From Isoetes taiwanensis (Eukaryota > Streptophyta > Lycopodiopsida > Isoetales > Isoetaceae), in the NCBI GenBank assembly GCA_021234155.1, contig JAJEKV010000102.1:3387193-3451192 (forward strand): a DNA stretch of 64,000 nucleotides, in the 5' to 3' direction. Below the pieces are notes generated by a model. That model ran no database searches and was not told the DNA's origin. It saw only the letters and a program-made list of their open reading frames with translations. Position 1 is the first letter of the stretch, and every line of letters starts with the position of its first letter. Shown here piece by piece: positions 54,717 to 64,000 of this stretch. The position numbers were made by a program, and so were the translations under genes.

Positions 54717-55681
54717 TCACCGGGCCGTCTGGCCGTTGAAGTGTGGGGGTCGCAAAGACTCCGGCGACTCATGCTCAAGCATCCTCGCATAGACCGCCGC
54801 ATGATCATAGTCCAGACGCAACCGTGGTACATGGGGTGTTGGGGCAATGGGTGCTCGGTTGGCCTGCCAATCTATCTGCAAGAACAGGGGCTGATGGTCG
54901 GAGTCTACTTCCTCGTCCCGGCCACCTGTCCCGACACTGAAGCGAGTGATCAAGTGTAGGCATTGCTCGTCTGCTAGCACGTAATCCACCACACTGGTGC
55001 CGCCCCCCTGGTTCTCCTGTCTACAAGTGAAGCGGCTGGAGGACGGCCACTGTGCCAGCCCATTGCAAATGACCAGGTCAAAGATACTGCCCAGCAACAG
55101 CAGCTGCCGGCCATACCGTGTCACCTGGCTGTCATCTGACGCCCTTGGCCAAACCATCTCTGCGGGGTCCATTTGCAACACATCCTCAGCTAGAGGTGCG
55201 AATTTTGGGATCTGCTCTGCCCCTGTGCGCGCATTGAAATCTCCAAGCAACATGACCTTGCCCAATTGTCTGTACTGCTGTATGTCATCATATAGATCGA
55301 CATAGGGCTCCTGCCTGTCCACATCCAAGTGCGTGTGGTAAAAGTTGCTCTCAGCATGTGGGAAGTAGCAAGCCGCCACAAAGAGAGGGCTGCCATCGCT
55401 GTTCTGCACTCGCACTACGCAATATCTGTTGTGCTGTCGCCTTGCCTTGGGGAGACCAGATTGGGCCAAGGTCGCCCGGTAGTAACACGCAATTCCTCCA
55501 TGTCCTCGTTTCCCCCGCACTCATTGAAGACCGGAGTAGCTCCGTATCCCGGCAAATCGTAGCCTTGTGACCAAAGATGTTCCCATGTTTCCATGAGGAA
55601 GATAAGGTCCATGTCCATGGCGACGGAATTGAGACTGTCCCCCTTCTGCCATGGAAAGCCACGGCAATTCCAGGATACCAC
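54717..55681 (-). pseudogene. LINE ORF2: APE-type endonuclease domain
   Basis: The start MVSWNCRGFPWQKG (55681) and IFLMETWE give the N-terminal Asn and Glu motifs. After a frameshift near 55500 the frame continues GHGGIACYYRATL, FVAACYFP, VMLLGDFNARTG (catalytic GDFN), VVDYVLADEQ and EVDSDHQPLFL (catalytic SDH). This enzyme nicks the target DNA to prime reverse transcription. All catalytic blocks are still readable despite the frame break. Confidence 0.85.
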
Positions 55682-57975
55682 GCTGAGGCACGATCCCTAT
55701 TTAGTGGCATGCATTGCCACTTCAGGTCCGTGGTAGTAGTGGTCCCGTGGGGAGCGGAAGATGTGGATGCTGTTGCGGCTGGGGCCCCTCGAGGGGGACT
55801 CGAGGGGCGGAGTGCTGCATCCCCTGTTTGGCTGCCCGAATTCCCGCATCCTTCCCGGACCAGCCCCGCCGCCCCTCCATGTCGTGGCGGCCCCTCGACT
55901 TTGGCCACCTCATGCCTTCGGGGTCTCTTCTTTGGCTTTGGGGTCAAGTCCCGGTCAACATCTGAGCCGTCCCCTTCAACTTCCGGCCCCGGCGGGATGG
56001 TCACCCGCCTCGCACGCTCTCAATCGTGAAGATGACCACCCTCGGGGCGTCGGTGGCCCAATTCCATGACGACTCGCCTTTCCAATGGTCACAGTCTTTG
56101 GGAACATCATCCGTCCAAGATCCGTAATGCGGAGTTGGGAAGTGAGATGTTCTCCCGACTCCTCCTGACACTCGCACTACCACATTGCGGCCTGGAGTTC
56201 GGCGGGGCCGCACCCGTGTTGGTTGAGGTGGGTGAGGCATAGGCCGCGGGGCGGCGCTGGGTGGTGGAGGCCCGGCGTGATCTGATGTGTCCGCAGGCCA
56301 GGTGTGTTGCAGGTTGGCCCACAGTAGGTTGGTGGGTTCGCGGGGTTGGTGTGTTATTTCTTTGTGGTTTTACGTTCTCCGAGTCCGGGCTCAGCTCTTG
56401 CGGGGCGTTGTCATGTCTTGCCATCTCCGTGCAATGGCAGAGTTGCTCATGTGCCTCGGCACGGAGGCCCTTTGCCTTGCTTTGCAACGGCCTTGCGGCT
56501 CCCCGTAGCTCCCGATCTCGCTAAATCCTTACTCAGAAGAACACTTAGTTTACGCCTGGCTAGCTTCCAAAGCGGCCTGGATTCCTTGTCTCCGCGGTGG
56601 CGGCCTCCGCAACCTCGGCGGGGAGGGCGGCATGTGCTCCTCGTGCCGTGGCCTTAGCCTCCTCAACCTCGGCACGGATCCGGTGACAGGTTACGAAGTG
56701 TCTCTGCTCTACCCGTTCACGCTGCGTCCCCCCTTCCATAGCTGCCAACCACGGTGTCTACACCCCCTCATATCTGCAAGCTCCTGGCTGGTATTGCTGT
56801 CACGTCAAATTGTAGCAAGTGGATGCTATCATCCACTTTTGTCCGTGTCTGCGATCCTCCAATACGTGATTACGTCATTTTTTCGCGCACCAATTGCTGC
56901 GCAACATCCGAGATGTTATGTTCTCCACCTCGTCGGGAGGCCCGCAAAGCGCGCAATTGTTGGTCTCAACCTTCACTGGATCGGCTCCAAGGTTCGACCG
57001 GCGGATTGCATGTGTGGCCCGCCTGTCGGGTCGACTGGGCCTTGGCTCGGGCCTCCCTCTTCATGGAAGACGTCTCTCCCTCTGCCCGAGGTCTCTTCCT
57101 TGGTGGCCCCGCTTCATGGTCTTCCCCAGAGGGCTCTGCTTGCGTGGGGTGAACCGGTGGTTGGTGTGTTTGGGCCTTCCCAGGATGGGTTGGTGTGGTT
57201 TGAGGTAGCTCACCAACCAAGTGTGGGTCCACACACGGGACTGTGTCTGTGGCCATGACTTGGGGTATGACTTGGGCCACGACAGGTCAAACAGGGTTTT
57301 AGGTAGGCTATGGCAGGGGCTTATCAGGTCTGGCAGGGCTAGGCAGGCTGTGGCAGGGCTGTGGCCTGGCTAGGCAAGGCCAAGAGGCAGTTGGTTGGGC
57401 TATGGCAATGTCAGGTAGATGTTGGAGCCTAGCTCAACATTAATTTGTATGCTCTGACTGCCCAAATTAGGGTTGGGAGCAAAGGGGCTGAAAGGGGGCA
57501 AAAAAAAAAGGAAAGTGGCTAATAGACTCCTGGATATCTGGTGTGTACCGGCTGCCACAAACACCCTAGCACACAGACCGGAAAAGTGCAGATTTGAGCA
57601 CTGAAACAAAGATAAGCATGCAGGTATCATACACCGTTGGAAAGCTCTCTGAACCAGCTTTCCAACAAGCCCAAGCACATGAAAATCTGACACCGGATGT
57701 GAGAGATACAGTCCGTCGAAGTGTCTACCGGTTGCCACAGAAACCCTAGGACACAGCCCGGAAAGGAAAGATGATCTTAAAATCATGCCAGAAATAATAA
57801 GCATAAATTTTGAAATTTTGGTGCATATAATACATTTTGAGTTTAAAATCACTGCTGGACACAGATTCTTAACGGACAACTGTTTGTGATACTTGGTAGA
57901 TAAAAGTATACCATTAGATCAGTAAAACTTTTAAATAACAACAATAAATAACTTTTAATTTACATCGTAGCAAAG

Positions 57976-60900
57976 CATTGCTTGTATGCAACAAACAATT
58001 TCAAGCAATTAAGTGTTCCATATCCAATGGCCTAATGTGCAGCACCACTTCGTTCCCAACAACAAAGCTTTCAAAACTATTCAATGTGTTGTTACAAATG
58101 CACCTACATTGACGATGATCGATTTGAAAGCAAACAATCCAAAATCTTCTTCCCGAATGCATTATCATTTGTGCCATTGCATTGGACATCGTTACATGTT
58201 TCCTACTGGAGATGGAAGAAAATATTGTATAAAGATGCCTATATAAAGAAGAAAATAGACCACATTCCTAATGGAATACAAATTAAAATCTTCTTGAAGA
58301 GCTTTTACCAAGCTGAAGAAAAAACATTCGTTTGCCATGGTCCAGCACTCAGATCCATCTCCATGAGGCTGGTACCATAGACAGGAAACTTAAAAAAGCA
58401 CACATACTTTAAGCGCCAAAATATATCATATGCCTAGTTATTGGACCAATCAATGGGATTTTGTCTTATAGTAAAGCAGCATTACCTTCAAACTTATTGA
58501 GAATAAACAAAGCAAAACAATTTGTCCAAGAAGTTCTGTTTCCTGCGATTCAAGCAATAATTTCAGCGCATGTTTAGAATATAGCCTAATAAAAATAGTA
58601 AAGAGTAGAGATTTTATAACTTTGTAATACAACGGTGAAACGACATTTTATAGCCTTCATTTGGGACTTTAAAATCTAGTGGTAGATATGTCCAAGTAAA
58701 ATGACATTTGATAAATCATAAGCAATAAACAGGACAATCATCTTCTAAGTAAATGGATTTGATAAAACCTATCTATTTGGGAAGAAACAGAGGCCAAGTA
58801 ATCTATTTTCGTGAAGAAACGGGATGCAAAATACAAAAGACACCTGAAAGCTGAGTTATGTCACTATCGTCATATCAGTCCTCATATCATCAGGGCCTCG
58901 CCTAATAGCAACCTGGTAAATTGTTCCAACCCAGTAATAGATAAGGGAAAAAATAATTAAAAAAAAAAGAGAGAAAAAAATCCACTTAACCAACAAAATT
59001 ATATAAGCTAACGAATTCCCATAGAGCTCCATTCAATTCATATTACATTCAGCACAAATTAAGTTCTATCCAGCAGCAGCAGGCAAGAGAATAGAATTCA
59101 TTGGAATATTAAGATTTTACATGGGCAAGAGAATATCTATCAGTCACATGAAATTTTATCCAACCATGGGCAAGGAATGTGTTGCAGAGCTAGTTTACCA
59201 ACAGTGACAACCCTAATGAAAGATGGATGACATAGAAAATCAAATGTCAGGAAGGGAAATCATGAAGCCTGGTTATTGACACATAGTAACAGTAAATATT
59301 TAGTAACATCAAAGTGGCAGTGATTTTTTAAATCCTGGTTATTTGTACATCTTAACTATGATGTCTAATTAAAATACCTACATCGCTGTATATGCATGTT
59401 GTATGTAAACAATCGAAGAATGTTGGATAGTCACAAAAGCATAAAGCCATGGGGCAAACTTTGTCTGCATAAGATACATGAGAAGAACTAAAATACTCAG
59501 AATTCAAACTGTTTCCAGCATGTCATAAATTTTAGTCTCTAAGATAAACATGGTAAATGCCCTTCATGGTTATGGTTATGATGCTAAAAAAAATGGCAAG
59601 ATCTCTACCTATAAAAAAAAGCTGTTAGGCAGCATAAAAATAAATTCTTAGATTCCTAATCAGGAAAATACAAAGTGAAAAGGCCAACAAAATTTGTCCC
59701 AGTAAATTTTCATAGACAGACTTATTGTTGTGACAATGCAACACCAGATAATGTGGTTGCAAAAAGCATGTTACCTGAGGCTCTAGCCTGCTGAAGCTCT
59801 AGAACATTGCTATATGGGCTCTAATGACTGCAAGCAAGCAACAAAATCATGTTTTAGACACCGGAACTACAATAAAAGAGAAAAGACGTTGGAAAATTGA
59901 GTCATGTTGAAGCCAATCAAAAACTTTCGTTGCCGTGCTTTTCAACTGATGCAAACACGTGGAAAGTGTTTAATTCATATTTAAAAGTGGAAGGCTACAT
60001 AATCGATTCACGCATCACTGTTCAAATCCAGCCCATTCATGTTCACTGCAGGAAAATCAAGCTGAAGCAACTAAATTTCTAACTCTAATGTTATTGGAAG
60101 TGTTGGTTGCAAGGGATTGAGGCAGTCTGCAAGCGGACATACAAAAATCAGAGATCTCCAAAAAAAATGTTAAAGAATCACCTGTTCGCTGCTTGATGAG
60201 GTATGCTTCTGAAGCTGCTTTGGTCGATGAAGCTTTAGTGCTGCTAGTCACAGATGAGAAGGAATTTTTGAAGCGGCAGAAAATGATGGAAAGTGAAGGA
60301 GGGAATACTCAGATAATTAGCCGGTTATGTATATAATGGTATATCAACACATGGTATATGCTAAGTTCAGTTTGAATTGATGAAGTGAGCCGATATAGCA
60401 TTGTGCTCTGTTAAGATATCCACACAACTAAGCCAACTTACCCTGCGGTCCTGCTCCAACGAATCTTGCCGTGAACCTTGTTGCTTATGCCTGAGTAGAA
60501 GAATAACATCCTTGGTGAACCTTGTTGCTTATGCCTGAGTAGAAGAAGAATAACATCCTTGCCAGTGCACAGAGCTTTATTGCAGAGATCACAAAGCAAT
60601 AACCCCAGATTGATTCAAACCTGGGAAAGCAAGTCAGGCCTGGGCAAAGCAATCTCCGAAGCAAGAAAAATAACAACATTAATTGGTAAAGTTACAGAAT
60701 GCAAATTACAGAGAAGAAAATCTGACAAATAAAAATAATCTAGAGGTACAGTCGAAAACCTTCCGGAAACCATCACGATAACAACAGGATTTGGGAGAGT
60801 ATCTCCGAAGCATCTGTAGAATAGAGTTGATATGAAGGGATCCAAGCTCGGCTATGGCGAAAATCTGTGATAGCGATTCTTAAGAGCCCAAAAAATATTT

Positions 60901-61244
60901 CATTTAGCAGGGACTGGAAATTATGCCCGATGATGTTTCGTCATGTGTTTCCATATTTGAATAGCAAATGAAATGTAGAAAGACCTTACCAAGGATTTTG
61001 TAGAAATTCGTACTGGAGTTTAGTTGTAGCTGCAAGTCGAAATCGTCCCTCCGGCCATGGTGTTGTCTTCGCTCCACCAAAGCTTTGCCGTCAAGCCACA
61101 ACCGCATAAAAACCCAAATGTTAAAAAAAAACATTGCTGCATGCTTGTTCTCTCTGGCATCACACTGCATGCCCTCTTGACCGAATAACTGTGGAGACAA
61201 AATTATAGAAGAAAAAAAATCTACGATTTTTGGGGAATCGAGAA
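57976..61244. other. AT-rich region without a recognised gene
   Basis: Short frames only. A plus-strand frame at 58084-58380 shows no domain I know. A 41-bp unit is doubled at about 60474-60558 (CCTTGTTGCTTATGCCTGAG...). The minus-strand frame 61260-60904 has an exon-like end (NFYKILG followed by GTAAGG) but no recognisable family. Confidence 0.4.
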
Positions 61245-61350
61245 GTTTTTCCGGCAACAAAATCTTACAAAATCATAGGAAATCGAGTTAAAAAAAATTC
61301 CAAAAAGTTTTTTGGCCAAACCTGAAAATCCCAAATTAACAAGATTGATA
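61245..61350. repeat. Dispersed repeat shared with 35641-35740
   Basis: The same ordered words as at 35.64 kb: AAAATCATAGGAAATCGAGTT, AAAAAAATTCCAAAAAG, TTTTTTGGCCAAACCTGAAAA. About 100 bp, family unknown. Confidence 0.65.
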
Positions 61351-61915
61351 AAGCCAGAACCTATTGGAGAGACCTTTAAGGATATTAAATGGTTCAAGCA
61401 ACTATGGCAATATCAAGTACTATACTCCAAAACTAAAAATCAAAGCAATTGAATCGATAAGACCAAGTAAATATGTACTGGGACTAAAGCCAATATCCAA
61501 TTTCATAATTGATCTTAGCCCACTAGCTATTCAGCAAAGGGAATCACATCACCATGCTAAAATTAAATAACATAATAAATGCCTTATTGTCATCTATAAC
61601 TCATATAATTCAATTTGTTCTAAGATTTAGATACTCAGCTCAAATGCAGTGCACTAGTCAACATAGACTTCCAGAACTTGGCCACCAAGCTAGCTTAACA
61701 GGAGGACTTAAATAATACATAATACATTCAAAGATTTTTTCTAATGTACATAGCTGCATAATAACTTACTTGATATATTAGATTTAGTAGTGTTAACGGT
61801 AGATCTGCAACTAAGCTATCATTTGACTGCATGCACTTAAATAATATGTGCCAGTGCCCTAATCTTTATGCAATCATGAACAAGACATCACTAGAATTAT
61901 AAGAAGATAACAAGA
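61351..61915. other. Spacer, no gene recognised
   Basis: AT-rich with short frames. It lies between the dispersed repeat and the exon-like remnant. Confidence 0.35.
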
Positions 61916-61929
61916 AGTAAACTCCAACC

Positions 61930-62222
61930 TGATGTGTTCGAATTTGAGTCCTAATGCCATTTGCAGATATTGTAGTCGTGATAGAGGGTGCATCCACGGA
62001 GCTTCCTTTCCCTTCTTCATTTCCCTCAATAGCTGCAATTTGTTCACAATTATCTACTGAATTTACCACGAAACTTTCAATTGCTTTATATCTATGGCCG
62101 TTTCTTCCTCAATCCTTGTATCTAAGTTTAGATCTCTCCATTCTTGCATTCCATAATGACAGAAAAGCAAAAATCGCAGCCAAACAAGGAAATGCTAAGA
62201 TTGCAAATCCGGAAATGACACT
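61930..62222 (-). pseudogene. Exon-like remnant with one membrane helix, family unknown
   Basis: On the minus strand the frame reads a hydrophobic helix (SGFAILAFPCLAAIFAFLSL), then WNARMERSKLRYKD, a TGA stop, then RYKAIESFVVNSVDNCEQIAAIEGNEEG ... IRTQIRTHQ, and ends at a donor-like CAG|GTTGGA. The pattern of a helix plus a polar tail ending at a splice donor suggests a decayed exon of a host membrane protein, which I cannot name. A LINE has inserted immediately upstream of it on this strand. Confidence 0.35.
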
Positions 62223-62246
62223 GCATCCATAAGCTCTAGACGTATA

Positions 62247-62865
62247 CCTAAAGGTCATTTTTCTCAAAAGATATGGGACGCAATTACTTTAGCCCAAGTG
62301 AAAACTGGTCATTATCATGCACACATAAATCCCACCTTGGCACCATGGCCCCAAGCTTATTTGCTTGCTTCATTGTCCAGGAACAAGCTTGTAGCTATTG
62401 CATCAATTCGCACGGGGTTCCACAGGCTACGGATTGAGACAGGTAGATGGGAACGGCCGCAATTGCCGCGAGAAGTGAGACTGTGCCTGTTGCCAGTTAC
62501 AGGTTATTGAAGATGAAAGCCATACTCTTATGAGTTGCCCTGCTTTTGAGATAGTCCGGAATCATTTTTTGACCTTAGCATTCCATTCCACGCTTCCACA
62601 ACTTCTCAGCGCACCATCTGTGCATGACTTGGCATTATACATACCTGAGGTTCTAGATAAACATCTGCAATTACTGAGCCCTCAGTAGTCATTATCTCTG
62701 CTTGTCTAGTATCATCATTACTGCAAAGGTTTTTCCCTTGAAAACCTTTCAAGGCAGGGGTTTTTTAATCGTAGTAGTAATGATTGTACTAGCCCATTGT
62801 ATGGGTCCCATGACCTATTGGTCTCCGTGGACGTTAAAACATCTATTCTATTCTATTCCTAAAGG
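62247..62865 (+). mobile_element. 5'-truncated LINE with 8-bp target site duplication
   Basis: CCTAAAGG occurs at 62247-62254 and 62858-62865, flanking a LINE 3' end. The body has AHINPTLAPWPQAYLLASLSRNKLVAIASIRTGFHRLRIETGRWE (C-terminal ORF2 region, with decay after), a 3' UTR with AAAACCTTTCAAGGCAGGGG and GGGTCCCATGACCTATTGG, and a tail of CTATT repeats. Length is about 600 bp, compared with about 5.8 kb for the fullest copy at 52.2-58.0 kb, so reverse transcription stopped early. Confidence 0.85.
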
Positions 62866-63376
62866 CAGGCTCTCGTCCATTGTTGGTATCTGATTGAAGC
62901 CATACTCCAACGTATTTGCATTTTCATGTGTACTGCCACTGCCAAAACCCTAAATCACGAAATACATAAAGTATTATGTACCGTGTACAATGCATCTATA
63001 TTTCCATGTATCAGCATTATTTGTTGGAAGGTGTTTCATAGTTTGTTCCATCTCGACAATACATCCATGACCTTGGTATTTTTACCATGTAACCATTTCC
63101 ATATGTAGCAAGCCCAACCGTTTTCTTTTTTCTGTCAAATGCATGGTAGTACATTACCTTTGTCAAAAATCTCTGACCGCCAAATACGTACATGATCACC
63201 CAGACCTGGCCACCTGTTGTAAATAATTTTATAGTGATAGTGCAATAATGCAATTCCTAAAGCTTATGATAGAGCACCTTGCAGTGTATCAATTTGCATC
63301 CATAAAGCCCTAGTGTCACATATATGCCATAGAACCATTGGTCTCTACCTTTGTTCAAGCAACCTGCAGTAAATAA
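62866..63376. other. Spacer, no gene recognised
   Basis: Short frames only and no repeat boundary apart from the LINE target duplication on the left. Confidence 0.35.
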
Positions 63377-63823
63377 CTACAGACATAGCAATAATTCCTT
63401 AGAGTCCTGATGCATTAGAGCCCTAAGGATTCCATCATTACTTATAATAACAAGAAATTTATCACGGCGGCCTTGCGGCCGCCGCGAACATTTCTCTTCT
63501 CCAACCCGCTGCAAAAGAAGTTTTGTGCTAAGTCGAATAGATCTCAATTCTGGACATCCTTGAGATGTGACGATAGAGATGTATGTTGATTGCAGTTCAC
63601 GTACTGTGAGGCAAGTCAAGACATGCATGTTCAATCTAGAGTGCCCAACATAGAATATTCCCCATAAACTACTGCAATCTAACGGTTTCAAAGTTAGTTG
63701 CAGTTTGTGTACATTCTCATCACTTGCAAACATTAAGGGACATGGGTTTTTGTTCAATACCTTAAATTTTAAAAGTTGACAAATGTTCAATTGTTCGGGC
63801 ATGGACTCCTCAAACAAAAACAT
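63377..63823 (-). CDS. Hypothetical protein or exon, unknown
   Basis: A 148-residue open frame with ATG at 63823. It has leucine-rich stretches (LNICQLLKFKVLNKNPCPLMF; VHKLQLTLKPLDCSSLWG; CPELRSIRLSTKLLLQR) but no clear leucine-rich-repeat periodicity, membrane segment or known motif. It could be an exon of a larger minus-strand gene that continues beyond the window, or chance. A GC-rich hairpin (GGCGGCC-TTGC-GGCCGCC, 63466-63483) falls inside it. Confidence 0.3.
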   Translation of the reverse strand: MFLFEESMPEQLNICQLLKFKVLNKNPCPLMFASDENVHKLQLTLKPLDCSSLWGIFYVGHSRLNMHVLTCLTVRELQSTYISIVTSQGCPELRSIRLSTKLLLQRVGEEKCSRRPQGRRDKFLVIISNDGILRALMHQDSKELLLCL

Positions 63824-64000
63824 TGTAGTTGATAAAAAACAAACCTATACATTTTTTTTGTTCTTCTCATTTGCATTTTTCATTTTATTAATGGTCCTAA
63901 GTATGGTGCTAGTTTTTGTCCACTTTTACTTTGAAACATGGTCTAAAATTTTCAAGCCAATCAGTCCATCAGAAAATGCATTTAGAAGGCAAAAAATTTT
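63824..64000. other. Window end, nothing recognised
   Basis: AT-rich sequence with no feature seen. Confidence 0.3.

Larger units (their letters stand above)
52164..57975 (-). mobile_element. Nearly full-length decayed LINE, (TTCTA)-tail family
   Basis: Read on the minus strand from 57975: a 5' region and ORF1 (to about 55.8 kb) with basic, Pro/Arg-rich peptides and a Cys motif (NNCALCGPPDEVE near 56960-56920); then ORF2 with endonuclease, RT and C-terminal Cys/His end; then a 3' UTR with CCCTTCGGGGCGGGGG and the GGGTCCCATAGGCCAGTTGG phrase; and a tail of TATTC repeats (52164-52181). The copy at 19.1-21.4 kb defines the same 5' end (CATCGTAGCAAAGC). The copies at 7.3, 40.8 and 62.3 kb share its 3' end. 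Many frameshifts make it non-functional. The clade (L1, RTE or other) cannot be settled by eye. Confidence 0.85.

Noticed and set aside
1-64000. CRISPR arrays, rRNA or tRNA genes
   Set aside because: No regularly spaced repeats with unique spacers, no rRNA motifs and no cloverleaf with A/B boxes were found by eye. A covariance scan would be needed to exclude a diverged tRNA.

Overview
The window looks like nuclear DNA of a seed-free vascular plant, most likely a homosporous fern (inference). The main reasons are two long PPR proteins with the MYAKCGSLEEA / SWxAMIxGYAQHG repeat style, one carrying a DYW-type end; a CDC26-TTM3 gene pair in the arrangement known from land plants; short GT-AG introns; and dense, decayed transposons (LINE, Helitron, MULE/Ulp1, Penelope-like). 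There are no bacterial operons, and no rRNA, tRNA or CRISPR array was found. The identification rests on protein motifs read by eye, not on a database search.

Layout. 1-2.6 kb: a decayed 740-bp tandem duplication. 3.2-4.1 kb: APC/C subunit CDC26 followed 66 bp later by TTM3 (CYTH-fold triphosphatase), both with frame lesions. 4.7-6.7 kb: a PLS-class PPR gene with one 69-bp intron. 7.1-9.8 kb: a long foldback, a LINE 3' end and a Helitron Rep/helicase remnant. 9.9-13.1 kb: same-strand fragments of unrelated host genes (a MATE transporter, a DUF2499/Ycf49-like protein, an unnamed membrane exon, CPSF160), which looks like transposon gene capture. 13.1-23.5 kb: nested tandem duplications, LINE endonuclease remnants, a CATC-rich LTR-like block, the 5' part of a second LINE family and a Helitron-like terminus.

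23.6-31.2 kb holds the most unusual object: a 7.6-kb unit on the minus strand with 1.66-kb direct terminal repeats. It has an N-terminal exon inside the upstream repeat, a large unrecognised ORF, and a reverse transcriptase whose motifs (DxxxCYENIP, QRKGIPMGxxxSP, RYIDD) place it with Penelope-like elements. Candidate introns join the ORFs in frame. A hairpin with compensatory changes sits inside both terminal repeats and again, diverged, in a separate 0.9-kb copy at 50.1-51.0 kb.

31.2-37.5 kb is AT-rich with no recognisable gene. 37.6-40.3 kb is a complete 924-aa PPR-DYW protein on the minus strand, a probable organellar RNA editing factor. 40.8-64 kb is again mostly transposons: members of one LINE family with a pentanucleotide (TTCTA)n tail, including a nearly full-length decayed copy at 52.2-58.0 kb and a 5'-truncated copy at 62.25-62.86 kb with a clean 8-bp target duplication; a MULE transposase with an opposing Ulp1 protease remnant; and an ORF1-only poly(A) retroposon.

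Apart from the two PPR genes, and possibly the CDC26-TTM3 pair, nearly all coding material here is transposon-derived or broken.
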